The notes under the pieces: model-generated
The model's database searches: none
The model's input: the letters and a program-made list of their open reading frames with translations, nothing else
Told to the model about the DNA's origin: nothing
Position numbers and translations under genes: made by a program
Assembly (NCBI GenBank): GCA_035968095.1
Contig: JAWQFW010000048.1
Location: 1 to 25,741 of the forward strand
Length of the DNA: 25,741 nucleotides
Direction of reading: 5' to 3'
Source: IIICB1 sp035968095
Lineage (GTDB): Bacteria > Cyanobacteriota > Cyanobacteriia > Cyanobacteriales > SIO1D9
In this document: positions 1 through 7,262 of the stretch, piece after piece
Layout of the letters: the number at the start of each line of letters is the position of its first letter
Numbering within the stretch: position 1 is the first letter of the stretch

Positions 1-140
1 TTCCAAAACTGAGCATACTTCCCATACCCCCAAAACTCCCAAAACCCCCAAAACCCCCAAAACCCCCAACACTCCCAACACTCCCAACACCTCCCACACT
101 TCCCATACCCCCAACACTCCTCTTCTGGGGATTGGGAAAC
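1..140. repeat. Short-period C-rich tandem repeat block (left end)
   Basis: The first 120 bases are built from degenerate 8-10 base units such as CCCCAAAA and CTCCCAACA, repeated many times in a row. Bases 71-140 match, in inverted orientation, the block at 25631-25700 near the other end of the window. No ORF is plausible here. Such short-sequence tandem repeats are dispersed between genes in many filamentous cyanobacteria, so this is probably one member of a dispersed family rather than the end of one mobile element. Confidence 0.8.
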
Positions 141-352
141 AAGGAGGATAAACTGAAAACCGATCCCCGAGCGGCGATCGCTGAAAACTGGTCACGGAAA
201 ACTGAAAACTGGGAAATGCGGCTACGTGCGAACTACTCACGGAAAACAGCAATCTCGTAAAATAAAAACAGACTCCGGACTTATCGCAAAAAACTGAGTC
301 TAAAACCCTACTCACCCCTTGAGAATGGGGAGTTGTCAATTAACTAGCAATT
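141..352. other. Intergenic region upstream of tatC with CTGAAAAC-type repeats
   Basis: This stretch carries several copies of the motif CTGAAAAC (near 152, 181 and 201), two copies of CACGGAAAAC (near 193 and 236) and one HIP1 octamer at 174-181. It looks like non-coding repeat-rich spacer. I see no RNA gene and no convincing promoter for tatC, though the promoter must lie here or further upstream. Confidence 0.45.
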
Positions 353-1111
353 ATGCCTCCCACAGAACTAGAAACAGCACCAGAAAGCGATCGCTATCTT
401 GATGAAGTACCTAACGATGTCGAAATGTCTCTTTTCGACCATCTCGAAGAGTTACGACTGCGAATTTTTTATTCTTTAATTGCTGGTGTCATCGGCGTAA
501 TTGGCTGTTTCTTTGCTGTTCGCCCCATTGTGCGTCTCCTTGAAGTTCCTGCCCAAGGAGTAAAATTTGTTCAGTTGGCTCCCGGAGAATTTTTCTTTGT
601 CTCTTTGAAAGTAGCTGGATATAGCGGTTTACTAATTGTTAGTCCTTTTATCGTTTATCAAATTATTCAGTTTGTTTTACCAGGGCTGACTCGTCGGGAA
701 ACTCGCTTACTCGCACCAATCGTTTTGGGTTCGACTGTCCTCTTTTTCGTCGGATTAGCCTTTTCTTATCTTGCCCTGGTTCCCGCAGCACTGAATTTCT
801 TTATCAGCTACGGTGCAGATGTAGTTGAGCAACAGTGGTCAATTGACAAGTATTTTGAATTTGTCCTGCTGTTGATGTTTAGCACGGGTTTGGCGTTTCA
901 AGTCCCGATTATTCAGTTACTTTTAGGCGCTTTGGGTATTGTCTCCTCACAGCAAATGGTCGCTGGGTGGCGCTTTGTGGTTCTCGGAGCAGTAATTTTA
1001 GGCGCAGTGCTAACTCCTTCTACCGATCCTGTGACTCAATCTCTGCTTGCTGGGGCGGTACTGAGTCTTTATTTTGGCGGCATCGGGATGGTGAAATTAT
1101 TTGGTAAGTAG
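353..1111 (+). CDS. tatC: Twin-arginine protein translocase subunit TatC
   Basis: TatC is the polytopic membrane receptor of the Tat system, which exports folded proteins with a twin-arginine signal across the thylakoid and plasma membranes. The 252-residue product has the usual length and about six hydrophobic segments. Conserved TatC residues are visible: HLEELR at 30-35 (the E. coli E15 and R17 region), the FVLPGLTRRE segment ending in E116 (E. coli E103), and TPSTDP at 221-226 with D225 (E. coli D211). The start ATG at 353 gives a 24-residue hydrophilic extension; the ATG of the MSLFDHLEELR segment (residue 25) is an alternative start, and no strong ribosome binding site decides between them. 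Its substrate, the Rieske protein, is encoded about 1.4 kb downstream, a linkage that I recall in other cyanobacteria. Confidence 0.96.
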   Translation: MPPTELETAPESDRYLDEVPNDVEMSLFDHLEELRLRIFYSLIAGVIGVIGCFFAVRPIVRLLEVPAQGVKFVQLAPGEFFFVSLKVAGYSGLLIVSPFIVYQIIQFVLPGLTRRETRLLAPIVLGSTVLFFVGLAFSYLALVPAALNFFISYGADVVEQQWSIDKYFEFVLLLMFSTGLAFQVPIIQLLLGALGIVSSQQMVAGWRFVVLGAVILGAVLTPSTDPVTQSLLAGAVLSLYFGGIGMVKLFGK

Positions 1112-1158
1112 AGTGAGTTAGGTTTAAATATTCGTCCACCAATCGAGAATAACTAATT

Positions 1159-1725
1159 ATGATTGCCACACCACAATACAACCAGATGTCCCCCGACGAA
1201 TACCTTCAACTCGAAGCCCAAAGTTCGGTCAAACACGAATATCGCTACGGTAAAGCCTACGCAATGGCTGGTACAACTGACAACCATAATCAGATCGCAG
1301 GAAACCTTTACACCCTAATTCGTAGCCATTTGCGCGGTTCAAACTGTCGTGTTTACTTTGCGGATGTTAAAGCCAAACTTGAAGAATGTAACTGTTTTTA
1401 TTATCCAGATATTATGGTCACTTGCGATCGCCGTGACTCCCAGACAGCAACTTATAAACGCTATCCTAAGCTGATCGTGGAAATTTTGTCTGACTCTACC
1501 GAAGCTTTTGACCGAGGCGATAAATTTATTGATTATCAAACCCTAGATACCCTAGAAGAATATGTCTTAATTAGCACTCGTCAGCAGCGAGTGGACTGTT
1601 ATCGTTGCAGCGAAGCCCGAATGTGGGTATTCCAATTTTATGCCCCAGGACAAAACAGTTTTCAACTTGCCAGTATTGACCTAGAAAGCACCTTTGCCGA
1701 ACTTTATGAAGACGTTACCTTGTGA
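1159..1725 (+). CDS. Uma2 family (DUF820) putative endonuclease
   Basis: The 188-residue product matches the Uma2/DUF820 family, a PD-(D/E)XK-like nuclease fold that is greatly expanded in cyanobacteria and whose biological role is unclear. Visible family signatures are KHEYRYGKAYAMAG (25-38) with E27, a histidine at 43, YYPDIMV (81-87) with D84, the LIVEILSDST segment with E108, and DRGDK (118-122) with K122. The acidic residues and lysine are consistent with an intact active site. Length is normal, so the gene appears complete, unlike the second Uma2 copy at 25300-25581. It starts 47 bases after tatC and could be cotranscribed with it; only a weak GAGAATAA-type site precedes the ATG. Whether it cuts DNA in vivo is not shown by sequence. 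Confidence 0.9.
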   Translation: MIATPQYNQMSPDEYLQLEAQSSVKHEYRYGKAYAMAGTTDNHNQIAGNLYTLIRSHLRGSNCRVYFADVKAKLEECNCFYYPDIMVTCDRRDSQTATYKRYPKLIVEILSDSTEAFDRGDKFIDYQTLDTLEEYVLISTRQQRVDCYRCSEARMWVFQFYAPGQNSFQLASIDLESTFAELYEDVTL

Positions 1726-1846
1726 TGTAACTACTTGGGAAGCGATCGCTATTCCGTAATCCTAGCCTAATCGCCGCTCGCTGAGGTCGCATTTCTGTAA
1801 CTGTAGTCAGACAATCAATCGCTTTCGTTAACTTTTTAGGAATTTC

Positions 1847-2155
1847 TCAAATTATCCATTCTGACTCCACCGCACCCAAATCTAAAGGAATGCTGACTGC
1901 TTTTCCGAGTCGGGGGCGATCGCGTGTCTTCTCCAGATACTCTTTTACCTGAGCAACTGCTCCCCAGGCTTCCAAGTAACTAGAAACCGCGTTTAAATGC
2001 TCGATATACTCTATTTCACTCAAAGGAAACGACGCTTGCTCTAAATACTTCCACATCACTTGCACGTAAATCCTGCCTTTAATTTTCCTTAGCTGGATAT
2101 CATAAGATTTTCCCCATTTGTTGAGCAGCAATTGTTGTAATTTTTGTCCATTCAT
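1847..2155 (-). CDS. DUF3067-like small cyanobacterial protein
   Basis: The gene encodes 102 residues from an ATG at 2155, preceded by purine-rich AAGG sequences. The text (KLQQLLLNKWGKSYDIQLRK near the start, then a WKYLEQASFPLSE segment and a C-terminal DLGAVESEW-like tail) fits, from memory, the DUF3067 family of small soluble proteins found in cyanobacteria and plastid-bearing eukaryotes. The reaction or partner is unknown to me. There is no signal peptide, membrane segment or cysteine cluster. It lies divergent from petC, with a shared 365-base upstream region. I recall the same gene near petC and tatC in other cyanobacteria, which suggests a link with cytochrome b6f assembly or thylakoid transport; that link is inference. 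Confidence 0.75.
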   Translation of the reverse strand: MNGQKLQQLLLNKWGKSYDIQLRKIKGRIYVQVMWKYLEQASFPLSEIEYIEHLNAVSSYLEAWGAVAQVKEYLEKTRDRPRLGKAVSIPLDLGAVESEWII

Positions 2156-2520
2156 ACACCTTAATCTTTCCTTTCGCTCATTTATTTAACAATTTTTTAC
2201 AATTAATTTTTAGCTTGACAAGTAAACAAAAAATGCAGTTTTAGGCTTATTCTTTAATAATGTTGCCAAAAGGTTGTTAACCAACAACAAACCACTAAGG
2301 TAAATTTTCTGTAATAATAATTGAAGACCTCGTAAACCTTTTTAAAGAACAATGAGAGAGCAAACCGACTTGGTTGTTCAAGGGTAGGTAGCTCACAGAC
2401 AAAGACAAACTTAAAAAAGCCAGCCTCGGTTGAAGCTAGGTCTAAACTGAGAAAAAGGTTAAGAAATACAAGCTGAAGCGCTGTGCTGGCTTGAGAAAAG
2501 TATACGATTCCCTAGGAGTT
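2156..2520 (+). promoter_or_regulatory. Divergent upstream region and long leader of petC
   Basis: This non-coding region separates the minus-strand DUF3067-like gene from petC. A TTGACA hexamer is at 2215-2220, but no good -10 box sits at the right distance. A dyad GTTGTT-AACC-AACAAC lies at 2273-2288, a candidate operator. Further down, AAGCCAGC at 2417-2424 is exactly complementary to GCTGGCTT at 2485-2492, so a transcript starting upstream could fold with a 60-base loop just before the start codon. AGGAG at 2514-2518 is only 2 bases from the petC ATG. Confidence 0.5.
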
Positions 2521-3063
2521 ATGGCACAAATTTCCGGATCTTCCGATGTCCCCGATATGGGTCGTCGTCAATTCATGAACTTATTGACCTTCGGCACAAT
2601 TACTGGCGTAGCCGCAGGAGCGCTTTATCCAGTCGTTAAATATTTTATTCCTCCTTCTAGCGGTGGTACAGGTGGTGGTGTCACCGCAAAAGACGCTTTA
2701 GGTAACGACATTATTGTCGATGACTTTTTAGCGAACCACAGTGTAGGTTCTCGGACTCTCGCTCAAGGATTAAAAGGCGACCCCACCTACGTTATTGTCA
2801 CCGAAGACCAAGAAATAGCTAGTTACGGCTTAAATGCAGTTTGCACTCACTTAGGCTGTGTTGTGCCTTGGAACGGTAGCGAGAACAAATTTATTTGTCC
2901 TTGTCACGGTTCTCAGTACAACGCCGAAGGTAAAGTCGTGCGCGGTCCTGCACCTTTATCTTTAGCATTAGTTCACACTAATGTCACCGAAGACGACAAA
3001 CTGGTATTTACAGATTGGGAAGAAACCGACTTCCGTACAGGTGAAAACCCTTGGTGGACATAA
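2521..3063 (+). CDS. petC: Cytochrome b6f complex Rieske iron-sulfur subunit
   Basis: PetC passes electrons from plastoquinol to cytochrome f in the b6f complex of the thylakoid membrane. The 180-residue product has the family length. A twin-arginine motif (GRRQFMN, R15-R16) precedes a single hydrophobic anchor at about 21-43, then a glycine-rich hinge (48-53). The Rieske boxes are CTHLGC (108-113) and CPCHGS (126-131): C108, H110, C126 and H129 would bind the 2Fe-2S cluster, and C113 and C128 would form the disulfide. The ATG at 2521 is chosen because family members begin with a closely similar MAQ(I/L)SG...DVPDMGRRQFMN text; a TTG at 2491 in frame would add ten non-conserved residues. petA follows after 66 bases, so the two genes should form one transcript. 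Confidence 0.98.
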   Translation: MAQISGSSDVPDMGRRQFMNLLTFGTITGVAAGALYPVVKYFIPPSSGGTGGGVTAKDALGNDIIVDDFLANHSVGSRTLAQGLKGDPTYVIVTEDQEIASYGLNAVCTHLGCVVPWNGSENKFICPCHGSQYNAEGKVVRGPAPLSLALVHTNVTEDDKLVFTDWEETDFRTGENPWWT

Positions 3064-3129
3064 AAAGAAAGATTGACCTTTGCTTGTAATTAATTTAGAT
3101 ACTGAATTTTGATTTCCTTTACATCAGAG

Positions 3130-4119
3130 ATGAGAACACCTTCAATCACGGCAATGGGGCGCATCCTCAAACAGAGTATCGCCAAAACAGCAATTATCGC
3201 GATCGCCACTGTTGCTTTTTTCTTCGCTAGCGACATCGCCTTACCCCATGCGGCGGCGGCTTATCCCTTCTGGGCGCAACAAACCGCCCCGGAAACTCCT
3301 CGCGAAGCCACAGGACGAATTGTTTGCGCTAACTGCCACCTCGCAGAAAAACCTGCTGAAGTAGAATTACCTTTGTCTGTACTACCAGACACCGTATTTG
3401 AAGCTGTCGTCAAAATTCCCTATGACTTAGATACTCAGCAAGTTTTAGGCGACGGTTCCAAAGGTGGTTTAAATGTCGGTGCAGTCTTAATGTTACCTGA
3501 AGGCTTCAAGATTGCTCCCTCAGAGAGAATTCCCGAAGAACTAAAGGAAAAAGTTGGCGATACCTACTTTATGCCTTATAGTGCAGACCAGGAAAACGTA
3601 ATTTTGGTTGGTCCCCTACCAGGAGAACAATACCAAGAAATTACTTTCCCGATTCTTTCTCCTGACCCCAAAACTGATAAAAATGTTTACTTCGGTAAAT
3701 ATCCGATTCACCTAGGTGCTAACCGTGGTCGCGGTCAAGTTTACCCCACAGGTGATAAAAGTAATAATAACGTTTTCAATGCTTCGGTAGATGGAACGAT
3801 CGCCGAGATTAGCTTTGAAGATTATGTTGGTTACACTCTCAGCATTCAAACTCCCGACGGGGAAACAGTAACAGAAAATATTCCCCCAGGACCAGAGTTG
3901 ATTGTTTCTCAAGGACAGCAAGTAACTGCTGGAGAAGCTCTTACTAATAATCCTAACGTTGGTGGTTTTGGTCAAGAAGATGCTGAAATTGTCTTACAAA
4001 GCCCCAATCGCATCAAGTGGTTGTTGGTATTTATCGCTGGAATTATGCTGGCACAATTAATGCTGGTTATCAAGAAGAAGCAAGTCGAAAGAGTCCAAGC
4101 TGCGGAAATGAATTTCTAA
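3130..4119 (+). CDS. petA: Apocytochrome f of the cytochrome b6f complex
   Basis: Cytochrome f takes electrons from the Rieske protein and gives them to plastocyanin or cytochrome c6 in the thylakoid lumen. With the ATG at 3130 the precursor has 329 residues. The first 44 form a Sec-type signal peptide ending in AAAA; the mature chain then begins YPFWAQQ, where the amino group of Y1 is the axial haem ligand. The haem motif CANCH is at mature residues 22-26. A C-terminal membrane anchor is followed by KKKQVERVQAAEMNF, the conserved stromal-side tail. A TTG at 3109 and an ATG at 3154 are in-frame alternatives; the latter would still leave a 36-residue signal. petC lies directly upstream and a strong terminator begins 23 bases after the stop codon. 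Confidence 0.98.
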   Translation: MRTPSITAMGRILKQSIAKTAIIAIATVAFFFASDIALPHAAAAYPFWAQQTAPETPREATGRIVCANCHLAEKPAEVELPLSVLPDTVFEAVVKIPYDLDTQQVLGDGSKGGLNVGAVLMLPEGFKIAPSERIPEELKEKVGDTYFMPYSADQENVILVGPLPGEQYQEITFPILSPDPKTDKNVYFGKYPIHLGANRGRGQVYPTGDKSNNNVFNASVDGTIAEISFEDYVGYTLSIQTPDGETVTENIPPGPELIVSQGQQVTAGEALTNNPNVGGFGQEDAEIVLQSPNRIKWLLVFIAGIMLAQLMLVIKKKQVERVQAAEMNF

Positions 4120-4140
4120 GTTTCTCCGCTTCAATTTAGT

Positions 4141-4386
4141 TCAGACTACAAAAGCCTCAAATACTTTTGTAGTCTTTTTTTTTGAGCATTGTTCTAGATG
4201 AAGGAAGATCGAATCTTGAATCAGATGTAAATTCTCATGACAACCAGTTAACGCCGCAATTTCCTTGATGTTTTCTCCCTGATTAGTTTTTAGCCAGTAA
4301 AGAATTTGCCTTCTTGCTTTGACAAGTTGGTTCTTTTCCTTTTTCCCTAGCTTTCTGAGTTCGGCTGCTGATTCTACTACTCTCAA
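4141..4386 (-). pseudogene. Probable transposase helix-turn-helix remnant
   Basis: An 81-codon open frame runs antisense up to the petA terminator. Its middle (KARRQILYWLKTNQGENIKE and the following IAALTGCH) resembles the N-terminal helix-turn-helix of IS630-type transposases, where a KxRxxALYLLKT...I.E.A...G pattern is usual. The second half (after TGCH) does not continue the family, and the last residues are simply the complement of the terminator stem. The frame has no ATG; the only start is a TTG. I read it as a short decayed fragment of an insertion element. It could also be a small unknown protein, or a chance frame. Confidence 0.4.
4143..4183 (+). terminator. Intrinsic terminator of the petCA operon
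   Basis: A perfect 12-bp stem, AGACTACAAAAG (4143-4154) with CTTTTGTAGTCT (4164-4175), encloses a 9-base loop and runs straight into nine T residues (4175-4183). This is a textbook rho-independent terminator 23 bases after the petA stop codon. Confidence 0.93.
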
Positions 4387-4765
4387 TTTTCAGCCCATTT
4401 TCGTAAATGAATGCTACAGATACCGACTCTGTAGAAACGTTACCTGGAACGTCTTTACACAATTTTATGTATCGTAGCTAAATCAAATTGGGATCGCAAT
4501 TTCTGAAATAATTTTTTGATTCCTTTCGTTTTTAGGAGGTATTTTCCCAATGGGGATTAGGTTTCAGACCTTGCGGGTCACGTCTTGGCAAGGTTATGAT
4601 ATGTAGCAAATATCAGTGTATTTCCTATTAGGACATTATTGAAAGTATTAGCGACTAAGATGAGCTTGAGACAGCACTTAATTAAAAATGTCTTAACCTA
4701 ATCTAGTAATGCTCTAGCTAGCTACTAATAAATGTTAAATATAAATAATAATGAAATAACTAAAA
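4387..4765. other. Intergenic leader region of the solute-binding protein genes
   Basis: Apart from the 18-codon ORF at 4550-4606, this AT-rich stretch shows no gene. ACCTTGC (4568-4574) and GCAAGGT (4588-4594) form a 7-bp hairpin with a 13-base loop; GACC (4567-4570) could instead pair with GGTC (4576-4579), giving two mutually exclusive folds. No clear ribosome binding site precedes the ATG at 4766, where the sequence is A/T only with few G residues. Confidence 0.4.
4550..4606 (+). CDS. Possible 18-residue leader peptide ORF
   Basis: A perfect AGGAGG (4534-4539) stands 10 bases before an ATG at 4550, opening an 18-codon frame (MGIRFQTLRVTSWQGYDM) that stops at TAG 4604-4606. The frame contains the hairpin ACCTTGC/GCAAGGT. 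This is the best ribosome binding site in the neighbourhood, far better than that of the solute-binding protein gene 160 bases downstream. It could be a regulatory upstream ORF, a small protein, or the leftover of a decayed gene; I do not recognise the peptide. Confidence 0.3.
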   Translation: MGIRFQTLRVTSWQGYDM

Positions 4766-6220
4766 ATGACTCAGCAAAACGAAACAAAACTCTTGTTAAT
4801 TTCTTTGCTTGCGACTTTAGTTTTAGTTGCAGGAGGAATTTGGTGGTTTACGAATTCGGAAAATTTTGGTAAATCAAATGGAAGTAATAATTCAGATTCG
4901 GGTAATTCTGGTAATTTAGAGCCAAAAGAAAATTCCGAAATAGTCAATAAAAATACAGAATCAAAGACAAGTTTAACTGCAAGAATTAGTGAGGGAGATA
5001 AAATTTTAATTTCGGGAGATGGGACTCAAGAAAAAGTTAGTGCGACAGCAGCGATCGCTAAAGGTAATTATACAGAAGCTATTAATTATCTCCAAAATTC
5101 TTTACGAGCAAAAGGTAACGATCCCGAAGCCCTAATTTATCTGAATAATGCTCGGATTGGTCAAACTAAATCCTACACAATTGTTGCTTCAATGCCTATT
5201 GGTGAAGAACTTGATGCGGCGCAAGAAATGCTGCGTGGTGTTGCCCAAGCGCAACAGGAAATTAATCAAGCAGGTGGAATTAATGGGATTCCCATAAAAA
5301 TTTTAATTGCTAATGATGATAATGATCCAGAAATTGCTGAAGAATTAGCTGAAGAATTTGTTAATAATCCGAATATTTTCGGAGTAATTGGTCATTTTGG
5401 AAGTTCAGTTAGTTTAGCCGCAGCCGAAATTTATCAAGCAAATAACTTAGTAATGATTTCGCCAACATCTACTTCTGTAGAACTTTCTACTGTAGGAAAT
5501 TATATCTTTCGGACTGTTCCCAGCGATCGCTTCGCAGGTAGCGCCCTTTCTCGCTATACCGTTAATGAATTAAAGTTACAAAAAGCGGTGGTGTTTTTTA
5601 ACTCAGAGAGTAGTTACAGTAAATCTCTCAAAGACGAATATACAACCGCTTTATTTGGTGATGGAGGAGAGGTAATTGCTGAATATGACTTGATCGATCC
5701 TAACTTTAATTCTGCCAGTGCGGTAAACGACGCGATCGCTAAAGGTGCAGAAGTTTTGATGTTAGCAGCTAATTCTGCTACTCTCGACCAAGCTTTACAA
5801 GTAGTCCAAGTTAACGACAAGCGTTTACCATTGTTAGCTGGAGATAGTGCATACAAAGCCAAAACCTTACAAATTGGGCGTTCTGATGCCGTAGGCATGA
5901 TTTTAGCAGTACCTTGGCATATTCTTGCCGATCCTGATGCCGAATTTCCTCAAGCAGCAGGAAAATTGTGGGGGGGAGAAGTTAACTGGCGTACCGCTTT
6001 AGCTTATGATGCTACCCAAGCCTTAATCGCTGCTTTAAAGCGTAATCCTAGTCGTAGTGGAGTGCAACAAGCCCTTTCCTCTGGTAACTTTGAAGCTAGG
6101 GGTGCATCAGGAGACATTCGTTTTTTGAGTTCCGGCGATCGCAACCAAGCTGTACAATTAGTAACTATTCAACCCGGATCGCGTACTTCTTTTGGCTATG
6201 AATTTGTACCGATACCTTAA
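4766..6220 (+). CDS. Membrane-anchored amino-acid-type ABC substrate-binding protein with TPR-like insert
   Basis: The 484-residue product starts with a short polar head and one hydrophobic segment (about 8-30, ending in GGIWWFT), then a low-complexity Asn/Ser/Gly-rich linker. A helical TPR-like stretch follows (about 90-130, AKGNYTEAINYLQNSLRAKG...PEALIYLNNA). The rest (about 135-480) is a type I periplasmic binding fold of the branched-chain amino acid (LivJ, Peripla_BP_6) class, with INQAGGINGIPIKILIANDD and VIGHFGSSVSLAAAEIY as signatures. The ligand cannot be named. No cysteine lipobox is present, so the first segment probably stays as an uncleaved anchor. No permease or ATPase gene is adjacent, so a sensory or docking role is as likely as transport. 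The downstream gene has a matching N-terminus. Confidence 0.85.
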   Translation: MTQQNETKLLLISLLATLVLVAGGIWWFTNSENFGKSNGSNNSDSGNSGNLEPKENSEIVNKNTESKTSLTARISEGDKILISGDGTQEKVSATAAIAKGNYTEAINYLQNSLRAKGNDPEALIYLNNARIGQTKSYTIVASMPIGEELDAAQEMLRGVAQAQQEINQAGGINGIPIKILIANDDNDPEIAEELAEEFVNNPNIFGVIGHFGSSVSLAAAEIYQANNLVMISPTSTSVELSTVGNYIFRTVPSDRFAGSALSRYTVNELKLQKAVVFFNSESSYSKSLKDEYTTALFGDGGEVIAEYDLIDPNFNSASAVNDAIAKGAEVLMLAANSATLDQALQVVQVNDKRLPLLAGDSAYKAKTLQIGRSDAVGMILAVPWHILADPDAEFPQAAGKLWGGEVNWRTALAYDATQALIAALKRNPSRSGVQQALSSGNFEARGASGDIRFLSSGDRNQAVQLVTIQPGSRTSFGYEFVPIP

Positions 6221-6222
6221 AG

Positions 6223-6250
6223 TAGAAGCAGGAGATATTTGTAGCTTCTA
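6223..6250 (+). promoter_or_regulatory. Ribosome binding site inside a start-codon hairpin
   Basis: TAGAAGC (6223-6229) pairs perfectly with GCTTCTA (6244-6250), the last A being the first base of the start codon of the PstS-like gene. The 14-base loop holds the AGGAG at 6230-6234. The spacing from AGGAG to ATG is about 15 bases in linear form, which is long; the fold would bring them together or restrict access. Confidence 0.4.
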
Positions 6251-7191
6251 TGTCACAAAAAAACGAAACCATCCCCTTAATTCTAGCTTTAATTATCACC
6301 TTAGCTTTACTTGGCGGTGGCTATTGGTGGTTTACTAAATCTGGAGGTATACAAGGATTAATTAGCGGAAACAATAACGGAAATGTCGATCCAGCAATCA
6401 ATCCACCAGAAAATTCAAATAACTCGACTGACACACCCACAAATGAGTTTACTCCACCAGATAATGTACCAGCAGGAACCACAATTCGGATCGAAGGTTC
6501 TACGAGTATGGTACAAATTAATCAAGCCTTAAAAAATAGCTTTGAGCAACAGTTTGGGAATACCAGAGTAATTACTTTAGCAGGTGGTACAGAAAAAGGG
6601 ATCGAAGCGGTACAGTCGGGAAGTGTAGATTTAGCAGCTATTTCTCGCGCTTTAACACCTCAAGAACAAGGTACAGGTTTAGCCGCAGTTACCGTAGCCC
6701 AAGATGCGATCGCGATCGTTGCCGGAATTACTAATCCTCTGCGAGGTAGTTTAACTCAACAACAAGTTGTACAAATTTTTCAAGGACAAATTACCGATTG
6801 GTCAGCCGTAGGGAGAAGAACTTCCGGAACTATCCAAGTGATCAATCGTCCCTCAGTTAGTGGAACTCGTCAAGCTTTCCAAGAATTAGTTTTAAATAAA
6901 GGCAATTTCGGCAATAGTGCTAACTTTACCACCTTAGACCGAGATGCAACCACACCTTTATTTCGAGCATTAGGCGAAAACGGGATCGGTTATGCAACTT
7001 ACACCCAAGCTGCGAATCAAAGTACAGTTCAAGTCATACCCATAGATGGTTTAACCCCCCAAGCGGGTAATTATCCTTATCGAAGAAATTTAGCTTATGT
7101 TTATCAACAGCCCGCATCCCCAGAAGTACAGGCATTTTTAGGTTTTGTGAACTCTCAGTCTGGAAAAGAGGCGATCGCGTCTGTGAAGTAG
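6250..7191 (+). CDS. Membrane-anchored PstS-like phosphate-type substrate-binding protein
   Basis: The 313-residue product has an N-terminal anchor (about 8-28, ending in GGYWWFTKS) and an Asn/Pro/Thr-rich linker. A type II periplasmic binding domain of the PstS class (PBP_like_2) begins at about residue 76. Signatures are RIEGSTSM, a GGTEKGIEAVQSGSVDLAAISR segment, NRPSVSGTRQAFQE and the GENGIGYATY segment, as in phosphate-binding proteins. It lacks a lipobox and is probably held in the membrane by its uncleaved N-terminus. The gene begins 29 bases after the preceding binding-protein gene and should be cotranscribed. The two N-termini (M(T/S)Q(Q/K)NET, hydrophobic core, GGxWWFT) are clearly related although the binding domains are of different classes. 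No pstCAB genes are nearby, so phosphate uptake is not demonstrated. Confidence 0.85.
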   Translation: MSQKNETIPLILALIITLALLGGGYWWFTKSGGIQGLISGNNNGNVDPAINPPENSNNSTDTPTNEFTPPDNVPAGTTIRIEGSTSMVQINQALKNSFEQQFGNTRVITLAGGTEKGIEAVQSGSVDLAAISRALTPQEQGTGLAAVTVAQDAIAIVAGITNPLRGSLTQQQVVQIFQGQITDWSAVGRRTSGTIQVINRPSVSGTRQAFQELVLNKGNFGNSANFTTLDRDATTPLFRALGENGIGYATYTQAANQSTVQVIPIDGLTPQAGNYPYRRNLAYVYQQPASPEVQAFLGFVNSQSGKEAIASVK

Positions 7192-7262
7192 GGATTAGGG
7201 ACTGGGTTTAGTGAACAATTAGATTGTCTCCCTTGCTTCACCCCTCTTTTTTAGCTTTTTCA
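7192..7262. other. Short convergent intergenic region
   Basis: The spacer between two convergent genes contains a weak GTGAA...TTCAC dyad followed by CTTTTTT, which might terminate the plus-strand binding-protein transcript. The stem is only 5 bp with a long loop, so this is a weak call. Confidence 0.2.

Noticed and set aside
2491..2520. TTG start ten codons upstream for petC
   Set aside because: Family members begin at the MAQ text encoded from 2521, and the extra residues are not conserved.
3109..3129. TTG start upstream for petA
   Set aside because: The ATG at 3130 gives a signal peptide that matches family N-termini; the extension adds only unconserved residues.
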